This document shows, one piece after another, positions 1-12,589 of a stretch of 64,000 nucleotides of DNA (positions are counted from its first letter, which is position 1; each line of letters begins with the position of its first letter). The position numbers and the translations under genes are program-made. The notes beneath the pieces were generated by a model that was given only the letters and a program-made list of their open reading frames with translations, was not told where the DNA came from and did not search any database. Where the stretch lies: positions 23,272,801-23,336,800 of the forward strand of contig CM055106.1 of the NCBI GenBank assembly GCA_029204225.1. Reading direction: 5' to 3'. This DNA is from Diphasiastrum complanatum (lineage: Eukaryota > Streptophyta > Lycopodiopsida > Lycopodiales > Lycopodiaceae).

Positions 1-681
1 AAGGAAGATTTTATGGGGGAGGAAATGTTATCTACCATAAAAGTACGCCCTTCAGTAAAGGCCTCACAAGGGGCATGATGTAGGTCTGGCGTTATCGACA
101 TGTTTTGGTGCCACACGTCACCATCCTAGGTGGTCACGTGTCACCGGTAGGACCATGCTTGATGCGACCCACTATTCTATCTCTATATAGTAGTGGGGCT
201 TCTCTTTTGCCATTCACTCAGCCCTGGAGTTGGTGGATGGAGAGCATGTGCATTAGCCAGGATGTATCTCCAGGCCAGAAGATGTGTGCTAGGGAGAGAC
301 AAGAGCGATGGCTGGTGGTATGGGATGCCAATTATCGCAGGAGGCTTGACTAGGCATGAGGATGTCGATAGTTGTAGTGCATGGGGGTGGGTCAGTTGTG
401 ACCCTATGGATGGGCGGATACAGTGTGTCATTCGGCAGTCAGAGATCTAAAGGAGTTGTAACAAGACCCCTAACTATAGACAATTTTATGCCAATTTTGC
501 CATTAACATCTGGGTTTTACATGCCGGTTTTTTCAAAATTGTTATAATGAATATCAACCCGATTTTGCATGTCAAAAAATTATCTAACAACCTTCCTTCA
601 GGATAAACACCTGAAGAGTCTCAATCTTTGATTCACTACAGATTCCTTGTAGTGGACCGATGAAACACTTTTCAACCTCAC
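1..681. other. Unassigned sequence, possible retroelement leader
   Basis: No coding region is recognised here; the open frames are short and show no familiar motif. The part nearest 682 reads, on the minus strand, directly out of a Copia-type primer-binding site, so it may be the untranslated leader of an element whose body lies to the left of the window. That is an inference from position only. Confidence 0.35.
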
Positions 682-693
682 GCTCTAATACCA
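682..693 (-). promoter_or_regulatory. Copia primer-binding site (initiator tRNA-Met type)
   Basis: The minus strand reads TGGTATTAGAGC one base after an LTR end. It matches the usual Copia primer site TGGTATCAGAGC, complementary to the 3' end of initiator tRNA-Met, with one C-to-T change. It lies on the low-coordinate side of the LTR, so it primes an element extending left, away from the pol gene found at 1.9-4.2 kb. Confidence 0.7.
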
Positions 694-694
694 C

Positions 695-1880
695 TGTTGG
701 AGATCTGAGAAATGAGAAATGATTGAGGTGTCATGATGCCTGCTAGGTCTGATAATGCGTTCTCTGATCAGATTCTTATGATTAAGCCAGATAGAGTCGA
801 ACTCTCGGCCGCAAGCTACTGTTGCTTATTGAGATCTATCCTCTTCCAAGCCCTAGATGGACACTACCTATCTAGTATTGATTTATAATCATTCAGTCAA
901 CGAGCGTATTTGCGGAAAAACTTAATGACAACTTAATAAACATGAACAATGAACAAGCATAAAGACATTCAAGATTCTACACAAGGGGCAAGATGTGCAA
1001 ATAGCATATCTATTCTCAAACGATCTTTGTGAGCGGAGCTTGGCATATTGACAACGTGTAGACGCAAGAGAATTTTTATATAGAAACAAAGAAAAATGGC
1101 TAATCATTAGTGATTACAAGAACTAGTTTAAGCACATTCTAACAGCTTCCAATTTGTTGTCTCCTTTGTCCGTGGAGTCTGTTGTTGTGCATTTGGTACT
1201 TCGCTTGATCTTCCCTGTATGTGGGTCTTGAAGGTCTGTCGTTTTTGTAGCGTTCTTGGTGTCCATCTGTGACCGCAATCATTTGTCTACGGTGTCTTCC
1301 GGTCATGAGGAGAGAACCGTCGTGAACCGTATTCGTTGACTTTGCAGTGGCCTTCGGTCACCTTCTCATGGACTACCTTCAATTTGCTTCGTAGGTGACC
1401 GCAAGTTTAATCTTGAGTTGTCTTGGCAGCTTCTCGTTGTGAGCCGTGGTCTTCACTTCTTGATCATAAGTGTTGACCTTCGATTTGCTAAAGTTTCCCA
1501 ATGGATCGTAGGCTAGAGTGTTGTGGTTTGCAATGCACATTGCGTTGCGGTTGTGGTTGACTCCTTTCGTTGGTCTTTGTATGTGAGTCCTTGCGATGTG
1601 TTGTGGTTGTGGTTGCGGTGGCCTTTGTTGCCTTCATTGCTTTGCTTTTTGCGGTTGTATATCTTTGGTCTTCGCTTATAACCGTAATGGTGAGCCTTGC
1701 GGTGCATTGCAGTTGTGGTTGTGGTTGTTTTACTTCGACTTCGTAATGGACCGTAGGCTCGAGTGTTGCGATTGCTTGTGGTTGCCTTTGTTGAAACCAT
1801 TTGCATTACGGTTGCAGTTGTTTACGGTCTCTGTTTGTAGGCATTTTCCGTGTATTTCTATAGGTTTTGGTTCATAAGCT
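695..1880 (-). mobile_element. Copia LTR, minus orientation
   Basis: The segment starts with TG directly after the primer site. Its first 800 bases or so are the diverged reverse complement of a plus-strand stretch at about 60.8-61.7 kb, so this is a dispersed LTR family. On the minus strand it follows the end of a Copia RNase H gene by a short purine-rich stretch, as a 3' LTR should. The far boundary near 1880 is approximate. The 1500-1830 part is rich in GGTTGTGG-type repeats, which generate meaningless cysteine-rich frames. Confidence 0.65.
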
Positions 1881-1924
1881 AGCAATGCTTTATGGGTAGA
1901 AACTTCATGTTTCTTCAGCTCCCT

Positions 1925-4165
1925 CTCAAAGCATGATAGTCATATTGATTCCTAGGATGGCTCTTTGCCTTTCAAACAATCCCATGTCTAAGGGTTTTGT
2001 GAATATATCAGCAACCATCTATTTGGTCGGAATGCACATAGTTCTCATCTTGTCTTCCATGTCTCTGATCAAGTGGTACTTGATTGCAATGTGCTTCGTT
2101 CATAAATGAAACACAGGGTCCTTTGTCAGGTGTATGGCAAAGGTGTTGTCCATGTAGAGGATCAATGGCTCATTGGTGCTTTCTCCCAGTCCATCAAGGA
2201 ACTGCTTGAGCCATGTCAGTTCATTGGCCATCTTCGAGGTAGTGACATATTCAGCTTCACAGGATGATTGTGCGGTGATTGTTTGATTCTTGCTTATCCA
2301 TAGAATAACGACATTTGTTGCTATGGTGCATCCTCCTGAAACACTCTTACAATCGTCCAATGATGCCCCACTAGCATCACTATAGATCTTGACTTGAAGT
2401 CCCGATCTGCATGAATAACAGAATCTATAATACTTCATTTGTTGCATGTATTGTAAGACTCTTTTGGCAATCTTCCATTGTGTTGGTCGTGGATTGATGT
2501 TGAACTGACTCAATCTGAATACTACATATGCAATATCCAGTCTGGTGTTGTCTAGGAAATACATTAACGAAACTATCAGCCTTCTATAAGGCTTGTTGAG
2601 CATTGCTTCACTATCTTCATCATTCTTTGAACAGTTTGCATTTGTCAGTACTACGCCCACGACCATCGTAGTGTTTACTCCTTTACATTCAGTCATCTGA
2701 AAGTCATCAATGATCCTTTGAGTATATCTTGACTGGTGTAAATACAGTCTGCCGTTTTCAAATTCTCGAGCGATTTCCAATCCTAGGTAGCATTGTCCTT
2801 TACCCAGGTCTGATATCTCAAAGTGTTTGGAGATATCCTACTTCACTTGTGCAATTAAGTCATCATTTCTTGACAGGATTAGAGTGTCGTCTACATAGAC
2901 ACCTATTATGATGACCTCTCCATGCCCAACCTTTATATGGACATTATAGTCTGCTATCAAAGTTTGGAAGCCTAAGGATATTAAAGCATGATCCTTCTTC
3001 TTATACCATTGTCTGGCGGACTGTTTCAGTCCATAGATGCTTTTGTGCATCCTGCATGCGTAATTAGATAATGATTCACATGTAAAACCTGACGGATGAT
3101 CCATGTAGAGTTCCTCCTTGAGTTCTCCATGTAGGAATGCAGTCTTTTCATCCACAATGTGAATCTTTAGGTTATATGTTGTTGCATATGCGATCAATAA
3201 GCGTACAGAGGTATGCCTTACAACTGGAGAAAAGGTTTTGGTGTAGTCAATGTCATATTTCTAAGAGAAACCTTTGGCTACCAATCATGCTTTGTATCTT
3301 GATACCTTGCCATCAGCTCCATACTTGTACTTATAGATCCATTTGCATTTCACAGTCTTTCTACAATCTGGTACTAATTTAAGTGTCCAAACTTTGTTGG
3401 TTTCCATGGAGTGTATTTCTTCCTCCATTGCTTGTATCCATTTGTCCTTGTTAAGACTATCAATGGATTCTTCATAGCTTTGTGGTTCACCTCCAATTCC
3501 CCAAAATTCTTCACCGTGGAAGATGAACTATCAGGTGCATATCTGACAGGTGCTTTGCGATCTCTTGCTGATCTGTGCAGAGATTGCTCAGGTGTTGCCT
3601 TTGCTTTGCCTTTCCCTTGCGGCTATGTGCGGAACCATTGTGGGTTCCCGATGTTCTAGCTATAGGCAATTCGGCAGCCCATTCATCATCTGAGTCGTCA
3701 CTCAACTCAAGTGGTAAGTGAACATCTTGATCCAAGTGTTCATCATCTGCTCCCTCTGTCGATGTGGGTAGATCATAGTATGTATTGCTTAGAATCTCAT
3801 AACCAATAGGGTCTCCGTTAGCCATCGTTCTAGCTTCGTCAAATTTTACATATCTGACAGTCTTGATCTGCTTGGTCTCTGGCATGTACAGCCTATAGTA
3901 TGATGAGTGTACATCATAGCCAACAAGGAATCCTTGTTCGACTTTATCGTCCAGCTTCTTCCGCTTCTTGTCTGGTATATATGCATATGTGCACATCTGA
4001 ATATGCGAACATGAGTTAGACTCGCTTGTTCTTCCACCATATTTCGTGTGGGGTGGTGTTAGGAATGCCAGATTTACCAATTTGATTCTGCAAGTAGTTG
4101 GTTGTAGCTACTGCTTCAACCCATAAGATTTTTGATGCCTTTGAATAGGCCATCAGTTATGGACT
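1925..4165 (-). pseudogene. Copia pol remnant: integrase C-terminus, reverse transcriptase, RNase H
   Basis: Read on the minus strand this is one continuous but broken Copia polyprotein. At the high-coordinate end is the integrase C-terminal segment with GYDVHSSYYRLYMPE. A linker leads to the reverse transcriptase core: KWIYKYKYGADGKVSRYKA, then TAFLHGELKEELYM, then SIYGLKQSARQWY, then the active-site block YVDDTLI. RNase H follows with YSDASGAS, SSCEAEY and YMDN as the acidic positions, ending in a decayed tail near 1925. In-frame stops follow YKA and KGFS and interrupt the RNase H tail; the first two fit CGA-to-TGA and CAG-to-TAG changes. Gag, protease and the integrase core are missing. 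In life the protein copied element RNA into DNA. Family assignment is secure; the copy is dead. Confidence 0.9.
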
Positions 4166-4174
4166 CGACGCATT

Positions 4175-4591
4175 ACATTCACCACGTCCATTTACATTTA
4201 CTTTAATTTATGCATAAGCAGGCCTTGGGCCCTTTTTTATTCATTATTGCCACTTAGACTATATGGGTGGCCTTGGGCCTTATTATTGATTGTTTGGAGA
4301 GTGGGGGCCTTTTTGGAGGGCGCACTATTATCCCTCCCAATTGGGCCCTAACCATTGGAAGCTTCCTTTTAGGACTTCCTCTAGGCTATTATATATAGGA
4401 AATCTGTGTCATTTGTTACCCAGTTGATGATATTGATCTCTCTCTTTAGTCTCCTGAATTTCTCTCCTTCTTGCTTTCTAGGGTTAAGTCTTACTTATGT
4501 GATGCTTTCATAGCTTAGCTAGGGTTAAGTCTTGTATATGTGATGCTTTCATAGCTTAGCTCTAGATCAATTGTGGCTTCCATTCGTAACT
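4175..4591 (+). mobile_element. Copia-type LTR fragment, plus orientation
   Basis: The stretch has LTR features: a TATA box (TATATATA near 4389-4396) and an end lying immediately before a primer-binding site at 4592. A 40-base unit around 4479-4561, containing CTAGGGTTAAGTCTT and ATGCTTTCATAGCTTAGCT, is tandemly duplicated. It abuts the truncated Copia pol at about 4165. The 5' boundary is uncertain. No matching internal domain follows. Confidence 0.5.
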
Positions 4592-4604
4592 TGGTATCAT
4601 AGCA
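4592..4604 (+). promoter_or_regulatory. Copia primer-binding site, plus orientation
   Basis: TGGTATCATAGCA matches the initiator tRNA-Met primer site of Copia elements (TGGTATCAGAGC) with one change. It defines the right edge of the LTR to its left. No gag is recognisable after it, so the element is truncated here. Confidence 0.6.
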
Positions 4605-5278
4605 CTTTCTTGTGTTTAGCTATTTTATATTTTGAAATAGAAAACTATGTCACACACACCATTTTTCCAAGTTCCAATACTAAGTACATAATGGGTACTT
4701 TGTGACTATTCTGCCTAGTTTTTGAATATATTAAAAAGTCGAATATGCATTTGTTTTTTTCAGAGGGCGTTAGGCTACCATGTGGCAATTTTTGATTTAT
4801 GGCTGAGGAGGAGCTTCATGAAGATAAAGACCAAGAGGAACTTACTCAAAGTCCACCCATGTGATGCCAGGTCCAAGTTTTCTCCCATCACAACTGCATC
4901 GTCTTGCGGCCATACTATTAGCTATAAAGGTCTGGCGGCCATACTATTAGCTATAAAGGGAGCCCATTCAATAACAAAAAGGAGTTAGATTCCAAGTTTG
5001 GGCAATGCCTAAAAACACGTGTATCAATTCAATGCTTACACTTGGCAGATGCATATTCTCATTGAGCACTTGGTCCCCACTTTCCCAAATTAAGAACAAA
5101 AATTACCACCCACAGGCCACATGATCCAATGGCCTGAACAGCACGACTGTGAAAAATAAAAGAAAATAAAACACAAAATAGAATTATATCAAATATACTT
5201 ATGTAAAATGAAAAATTAAAAAACAAAAGACTCTTGACGAGGAAGACAAGCAGCCGGATCCTTGATGGTCTGGTAAAC
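4605..5278. other. Intergenic stretch with a short direct repeat
   Basis: No coding region is recognised. A 25-base unit containing GCGGCCATACTATTAG occurs twice in direct order, at 4906-4930 and 4935-4959. The rest is unremarkable AT-rich sequence. Confidence 0.5.
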
Positions 5279-5408
5279 GGAAAGCTTGCGTTCCGATCCT
5301 GCGCTGGGGCAACAGATCTTTCATAACTAAATTCAGATTTTGAAAGCTTGCTTTCAATGCTGCGATCAGGTAACAAAACAGATCTGTCATAACTAAACTC
5401 GGATTCTG
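5279..5408 (+). repeat. Tandem duplication of about 65 bp just upstream of the 5.4-kb gene
   Basis: Two imperfect head-to-tail copies, roughly 5279-5341 and 5342-5408, share AAAGCTTGC, TGCG, AACAGATCT and TCATAACTAAA in the same order. The second copy ends at the open frame that follows, so the duplication may cover the promoter or leader of that gene. Confidence 0.6.
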
Positions 5409-6125
5409 GTGCAGGTTTTTAATCGAAATAAGCAGCCGATTGCAGTAGTATGGAGAGCTTTTTCTCAGATGGCTATGCAGACATTATCCAACACTGAAAC
5501 AGCAATTTCCGGGCTGCGTCTCAAAGCAGCGGCGTGGGCTTGGTACCTGCATCAGGGAGGTGGTGAAGGCAAAAGATCTTGTAGCCCAGGCGTGCCTGTG
5601 AAGCGTCCTTCAAGATTTCGGGTGGAAGCTTTGAAAAATTATACCGCCTCTGGTGCAGGCGCGGCTGATCAATTGCAGTCTGTAGATCAGACGCTTGTTG
5701 TCTCAGAAAAGGATGTTTCTGTTTCTGTTGATGTAGAGGCACCTTCTGCGATATTAGACTGCCAATTATGGGATTGTGGAAGCTCTCTTTATGATTCCTA
5801 TGAGCTTGTGAGTTTGTGTAAGAATCTGGATTGTTCTATTATAGACAGACTCTTATGTGCGAAAGCCTCTGAGGGCCAGGATTCTTCTCCAAAGCAAATT
5901 GACATTCCTCCGATAATTTCTAATCCTTTAAACACTCATTCTTCTCCAGAAGTTTCTGCTATGTTTGCTGATTTCACTGATGAGCCTGCAATCGAGGACG
6001 GCCGTCTGGACGTTAAGGAGGAAAAACACTGCGGAGTTCACAACCTATGCAACATAATACACTTGTTGATACACTTATCAAAGTGTAACACACCAGCGTA
6101 CCGTTCAAAGTTTGTGTGCGACTGA
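5409..6125 (+). CDS. Unrecognised plant protein, intact open frame of 238 codons
   Basis: This is one of the few frames in the window with codon use and composition like a host gene. The first Met gives 238 residues. A second ATG at 5469 is an attractive start because it follows TTTTTCTCAG, which could be a 3' splice site, and begins MAMQTLSNTETAISGL. Recognisable local features are a basic PSRFRVEALK stretch near residue 63 and an aromatic, acidic block LWDCGSSLYDSYELVSL near residues 119-135. The second block looks like a short conserved plant motif, but I cannot name the family. There is no signal peptide or membrane segment. The last 35 residues are Cys- and His-rich and unlike the rest, so they may be intronic or 3' sequence, with real coding ending near DVKEEK. 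No function is proposed. Confidence 0.55.
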   Translation: MQVFNRNKQPIAVVWRAFSQMAMQTLSNTETAISGLRLKAAAWAWYLHQGGGEGKRSCSPGVPVKRPSRFRVEALKNYTASGAGAADQLQSVDQTLVVSEKDVSVSVDVEAPSAILDCQLWDCGSSLYDSYELVSLCKNLDCSIIDRLLCAKASEGQDSSPKQIDIPPIISNPLNTHSSPEVSAMFADFTDEPAIEDGRLDVKEEKHCGVHNLCNIIHLLIHLSKCNTPAYRSKFVCD

Positions 6126-7335
6126 GGATGTCAAAGCCTTATGTTTTGTAGCCCGCATGAGATTTTTCTTGAGGTCGCAACTCGTTTGAAGGCACTGTTC
6201 GACGTAAACACCTATGCAAAGGTGCTTGATTATAACACTGCTCTTGGGACGTTGATTTGTACACACCTACTCGTATGAGATTATCAAAATTTTCGTGACA
6301 ATATGCACAATAGAAGGAGCAATCTTACGTGGCTGACTCCTAGTTGTCTCTGCGGAGTTTACGGTTATTCTTCAATGTTATTCGCTTTATGACAAGGATT
6401 CTCAGGGAGTGCTTCTTTTATTCCCCCTTCATTTTGTTAGTTTTCTGATTCAATATGAAGTTCACAGCTCAGATAAAATCTGAGCCTCAGGAGAATGCCA
6501 ACCCTAGTTTGTCAGGTTAGCGTGCTTGTTGCATTTTGTTCGAAGGTGTCTTTCCTTTGCTGTAGCCTTTTAATCACTTACAGATTCCATTGCTCTTTCA
6601 ACGACAATGGAATGAAGATATAATAGGAAGCATTTTGTACATTTCTTGAGGAAGAGTTTGTCCGTCTACATGTCAAAAAACAGTGCAACTCTTTGTGATT
6701 ATTTTGACTGTTGTGTCTCAAAAGGGCAGAGTTCAAAGGCTCGATATATCCAAGTCTATTACCGGTGTCTTTCTTATTGTTACCTCTTATACTACATGTA
6801 TGGCGAGTACTGGAAGGATCTTATATTTGACACACATAATCATTAGACTAATGGTTGAACTCTGATATTACAGTTGATCAGCAGCTTGAGAACTTCTGAT
6901 GCTGGAAACTATGCGCGTGTATTGCCCTGTAGAAAGCTTTCTATAGATTGCGATCTTGATTGTCTGAATTTGTTATTTTTGAATAGTACGAGAAGAGATG
7001 CCGATGCCTGGCGAATAGTGTAGAAACTTGACATCAAAATCCACACCTTCAATACAAACAATCAATTCTCAAAAACATAGTTTACATCTGCAAATATAGT
7101 TGACAATGTTACATGTAACCTGAGTAGACATGAGTGTTCAGATGGCAATGGAGACCTGATGTTTTGCTTTTTCTTTTCTTTTCTTTTTGTCTCTCTAAAA
7201 AAATTTGACCATAGATTATAGACTTTTTACAAGATACATAGTAACACCAAAACTTAAAGAAGCAAAAGCTTATCATCCTCATTAAAAAGAAGTAGAGGGG
7301 AGATGTAAAAATCACCAAATATTCCATAAAGTATT
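6126..7335. other. Intergenic sequence, probable 3' flank of the 5.4-kb gene
   Basis: Only short overlapping frames occur and none shows a domain. The stretch ends at the 3' end of a minus-strand LINE near 7335. It may hold downstream exons or the 3' untranslated region of the gene to its left, but I see no convincing splice signal. Confidence 0.4.
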
Positions 7336-7339
7336 GATC

Positions 7340-9115
7340 CTAATGCATTGCCAGAAGGTATTGACCTTTTCATCATCAAACGTGAAATCATTCAACTTTC
7401 GGTCTAAGTGGCTGAATCTCTTAAACCTGGCATGAGAACGTGCAATAAAGAAATCAGTCACTATCTTCCAAAGCAGAGCATAACAATGAAAGGCACATCC
7501 TCATCAAATATTTTGCATTTAGAGCATACATGTGACAAATCATTTTGTAATTCGCTTGGCCAGGAAGAGAGAGATGAAGTATTCTCATAGAGAAAACTCT
7601 AAGCTTGCCAGTTCTGATTTTGTGGTTTCGCCGAAACCGGGGTCAAAAACATTCCATTTAGAGTTATACCATGAGAAGGTGAAATTGGATTCTTTAGTAG
7701 CAAAAAAGACAAAGGAGTAGAAAATTTTGTCCGACTTGTCAAGGATTCTAAAAAGCCATTTATTACTGCAGTCAGAAGGTGGAAGTAGACAAAGGACCAA
7801 GGTCGCCACGAGAAAAGACATAGGAGAGGAAATTTGTTTCACGGGAGGAAAGACCTAGTTTTGCTTTAAGACGATAAAGACTGATAGAGTAAATCGAGTT
7901 CATGATATGTTCCCACGTTACAAGGCCTTTATGGGTCAAATTAAACTTTGACACAGTCTGTTCTCAATCAAAGCCAAAAGTTTAGAGTTAATGGTAATCG
8001 CTTTAAAGAACCAAAGAGATTCTAAAGGAAAAACAAAACTACCCCCTACACAAAGAGTAAGTTCCCACATAGAGAGGAGAAATCCAATGATGGATTTGAA
8101 CATGGGGAGCGAGGGAAATAGAGAGAGGGAAGGATGAACGAGCCTAACTCAAGAAAGTAGGAATGGGAATTATTGTCGCCCCAATGAGGGAAGGGGAGGG
8201 GGAATAGTCATCATCATAAGTGTCCAAGGTTGGGAAAAGCAAAAATTGGAATGAATACGTCTATAGAGGAGAGTAAGAGAGGTGGTAGAAGGATCGAGAA
8301 GTCCAAGACCTCCCAATTTTTTAGGGGTCGGACAAATATCCTAGTTCAGGAGGCTAGGCCTATTATTCCAAAGGAATTTTCAAAAGGTATTGGCAATAAG
8401 GAGGAGGAAGAAACCAAATATAAAAAAAAAGTGAATAAAAGAGGAAATGATATGTTTGAGTACTATGACTCTTGTAGAAAAAGAGAGGTTAGAAGAGTTC
8501 CAGGATAAAATTTTGGATCTAATTCTATCGGTAATCCAACTAAAACGGTCTCTGTTGGAAAGCGAAGGCTCCCAAAGAAAAGCCAAGACATTTACCTTAA
8601 GGCCTAAGTCTTGGCACCAGACGGGAGGAGCATCGTGCGAGAGAACAAGGATGTCAGATTTTTTATACTTAATCAAGGAGTCGGAGTAGTCACAAAAATG
8701 AGTAAGCTCAAAAAGGAGAAGGGAGGTAGAGAGGTGTAGCTCAATAATGCAGGTCAGATCGTTAGCAAAGAGTTGGGGGACCAAGCGGGATGCCACAAAA
8801 AATGTAAGGGCAAAAGGAAGGAGAGGAATTGAGTTTGTAAAGATGGAAGATAAGAGGTTCCATAGTGATAACAAAGAGATAGAGGAAGAGAGGGCAACCT
8901 TTTCTAATGCCACAAGAGACAGGGAAAGGGGGAGGCAGGACACCCTGAAAAAGGATGAAAGAGAAAGCAGAAGCAAAAAAGACACTGATAAGATTAGTAA
9001 TGTAGTCAGGTAGTCTAAAAGAAATGCAACAAGTGTGGTCGAAGGCTTTATCGAAGTCGATCTTAAGCAAAAGGGTCGATAATTAAACTAGAGGGAGGAA
9101 TCAATGGTTGACCAT
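7340..9115 (-). pseudogene. LINE (non-LTR retrotransposon) reverse transcriptase remnant
   Basis: On the minus strand, near 9080, the sequence reads LLLKIDFDKAFDH, the plant LINE reverse transcriptase block. It is followed by CGIRKGCPL and then FANDL, a decayed F-A-D-D active site. Next comes the thumb region, DRFSWITDRIRSKILSWNSS followed by LSFSTRVIVLKHI. Weak C-terminal sequence continues through 7800-7340 (ALLWKIVTDFFIARSH). The pieces lie in different frames, so frameshifts and stops are many. The 5' half of ORF2 (endonuclease) and ORF1 are absent, as in typical 5'-truncated LINE insertions. The protein once copied its own RNA at a nicked target. Confidence 0.8.
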
Positions 9116-9129
9116 ACAGCTTTTATGGT

Positions 9130-10010
9130 TTGACGACTTTTTTCTAAACCCAAATAAATTTCTCGTTCTTCGTTTTGCAAGAGGGTTAACGATTCAGTCT
9201 ATTGCACTGGAACATTGGAATAATCAATTGTCACTATTGTAGTTGTTGATCTTATTGGCCATTGAAACTCCTCTGACGAGTTTGCATCTCCCAAGTTAAG
9301 CAAACCAAGTTCAATCAAACTTGTCAAAAAATTGTTGCATGAATAGTTGTTTCCAAAATAAATAATGCTACACATGGATCAATTGAACGACGTTCTCTTT
9401 GAGCTTTTTGCTCTTCCAAGAGGGACGTTAGATGACACAACGCGCAAGCTTAACTTGAGTAGAAGGAACTCTCTATAGAAACTGAATTTCTTCTGAAGGT
9501 AACCACACCTGAGAGTCTGAAAATTGTTTTCCCCACAATAATGTAATACCAACATCATTATTTGCAATCTTAAATTGATGCTGAAAACTAATATCATTGA
9601 TTGACTCTAACCTTGTTCAGACTCTTTGACATAGTCTCTAAAATCAAATGTGCATCGTAATAATACCACATTTGGTTTGGGCATGTAAGACTCCTCAATT
9701 ATACTTTGTAGTACTAGAAAAGAAAATGCTCTTTTGCATCTCAATGTTTGGAACATTTGAAAAATTTGCTCATGACTGTGACCCACTAAGGAAAATCCTA
9801 TTTTTATTTTTTTGAAGACATTCAAAGCCACTAACATCGACAAATATGCGAACATTGTTTGATTTTTATTTTCTCTGGCAGTATTGTCAAGCTGCAAGTA
9901 GAGAATCTCATGAAGACTATTACCACATTCTACTATTATATTATGAATTATAGTAATGGTCAAGTTTGGATCATTTCAAACATTGGGATATTGGAAAAAA
10001 TACTTTAAAC
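9130..10010 (-). pseudogene. DUF7869-type transposase-like remnant
   Basis: The minus strand from about 9990 carries LYLQLDNTARENKNQ, then ALNVFKKIKIGFSLVGHSHE, the hallmark blocks of the DUF7869 family, then FDFRDYVKESEQ. Members occur in repetitive, transposon-like genes of plants and other eukaryotes, and the Asp of LDN is plausibly part of a DDE-type active site. The frame breaks near 9600, continues in other frames through a segment rich in Leu, and fades by about 9130. A second copy in the opposite orientation lies at 34 kb and extends the homology past the break. The element is dead; termini were not found. The family name is from memory of the motif. Confidence 0.65.
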
Positions 10011-11825
<1,815 letters not shown>

Positions 11826-11829
11826 CGAC

Positions 11830-12580
11830 ATTTTGGTGGTGATGGATCTCTAGATGATGGCTCTCTAGGTGATTCCATACTTATTATTGGAATTGCAAAT
11901 GTGACCTTCTTAATTTTCTTAGTTTCTTCTTCAAGAAGTTTATTGGCTTCTAAAGAGATGTCTGCGTCATAATACTTCTCATTGGACCGATCCTAGTCTG
12001 GATCATTTGCATTAGGATTCTCTGCGGTCTTTTCTATGTTTTGCATTTTATCTGTCACGTTTTTTGTGCTTTTCAAATTTCATTTTTTTCGCTTTTTTAC
12101 TTTTCTTCTTTTCGCGAAGTGTAGGTACATCCTTCCTACTTCTAGTAGTAACTTTGTTTACTTCTAACTCTAAATCAGGCCAATCCTGGTCCTGGTTTTC
12201 TACTATTTTTTATTCTACCTCTATCCTCTGAACTACCAGACTCTACATCTGACTTAGTAGATGATTTTGATTCTTTTGTATGTTTTTGCTTATGTTGTTT
12301 ACTAATCTTCCTATCATTCCTTTGTCTCCTAGAGATTCTAGAGGTCTCATAGTTTTCCAAAGACGCTATGACATCTTCTAGCGAATTCATAAGTCCTTGG
12401 TGACAATATCTATCCATCTTCTTAGGTAGTCCACCTAGAAACCATTCATTCTACGTAGGCACATGATACTGCGCTCCTACTTTTCCTATCAGATTCTTGA
12501 CTCTTCGAGTGTACTTCCTAAGTGACTCCTTCAGCTTCTTCTCTACGAAATTGGGTCCATCTAAAATGGGGTTCCGGCCC
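11830..12580 (-). pseudogene. Gypsy (Ty3) gag remnant, copy 1
   Basis: The minus strand reads EKKLKESLRKYTRRVKNLIG, then an interruption, then FLGGLPKKMDRY, the end of the Gypsy gag core, then a long basic region (RRQRNDRKISKQHKQKHTKE) before a decayed downstream part. An inverted copy with about 90 percent identical protein lies at 28.5-29.3 kb. The gag protein forms the particle that encloses element RNA. Stops inside both copies, one shared just before the EWFLGG or KWFLGG segment, show inactivation. The zinc knuckle was not found. Confidence 0.7.
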
Positions 12581-12589
12581 ACCCTAAAT

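Noticed and set aside
682-693. A tRNA gene at primer sites with tRNA-like bases
   Set aside because: Only 12 bases complementary to a tRNA 3' end; no cloverleaf can be drawn. No tRNA gene was found in the window.
1596-1877. Cysteine-rich plus-strand frame starting MCCGCGCGG
   Set aside because: Looks like a metallothionein at first, but it is GGTTGTGG-type LTR repeat read in one frame and lacks metallothionein spacing.
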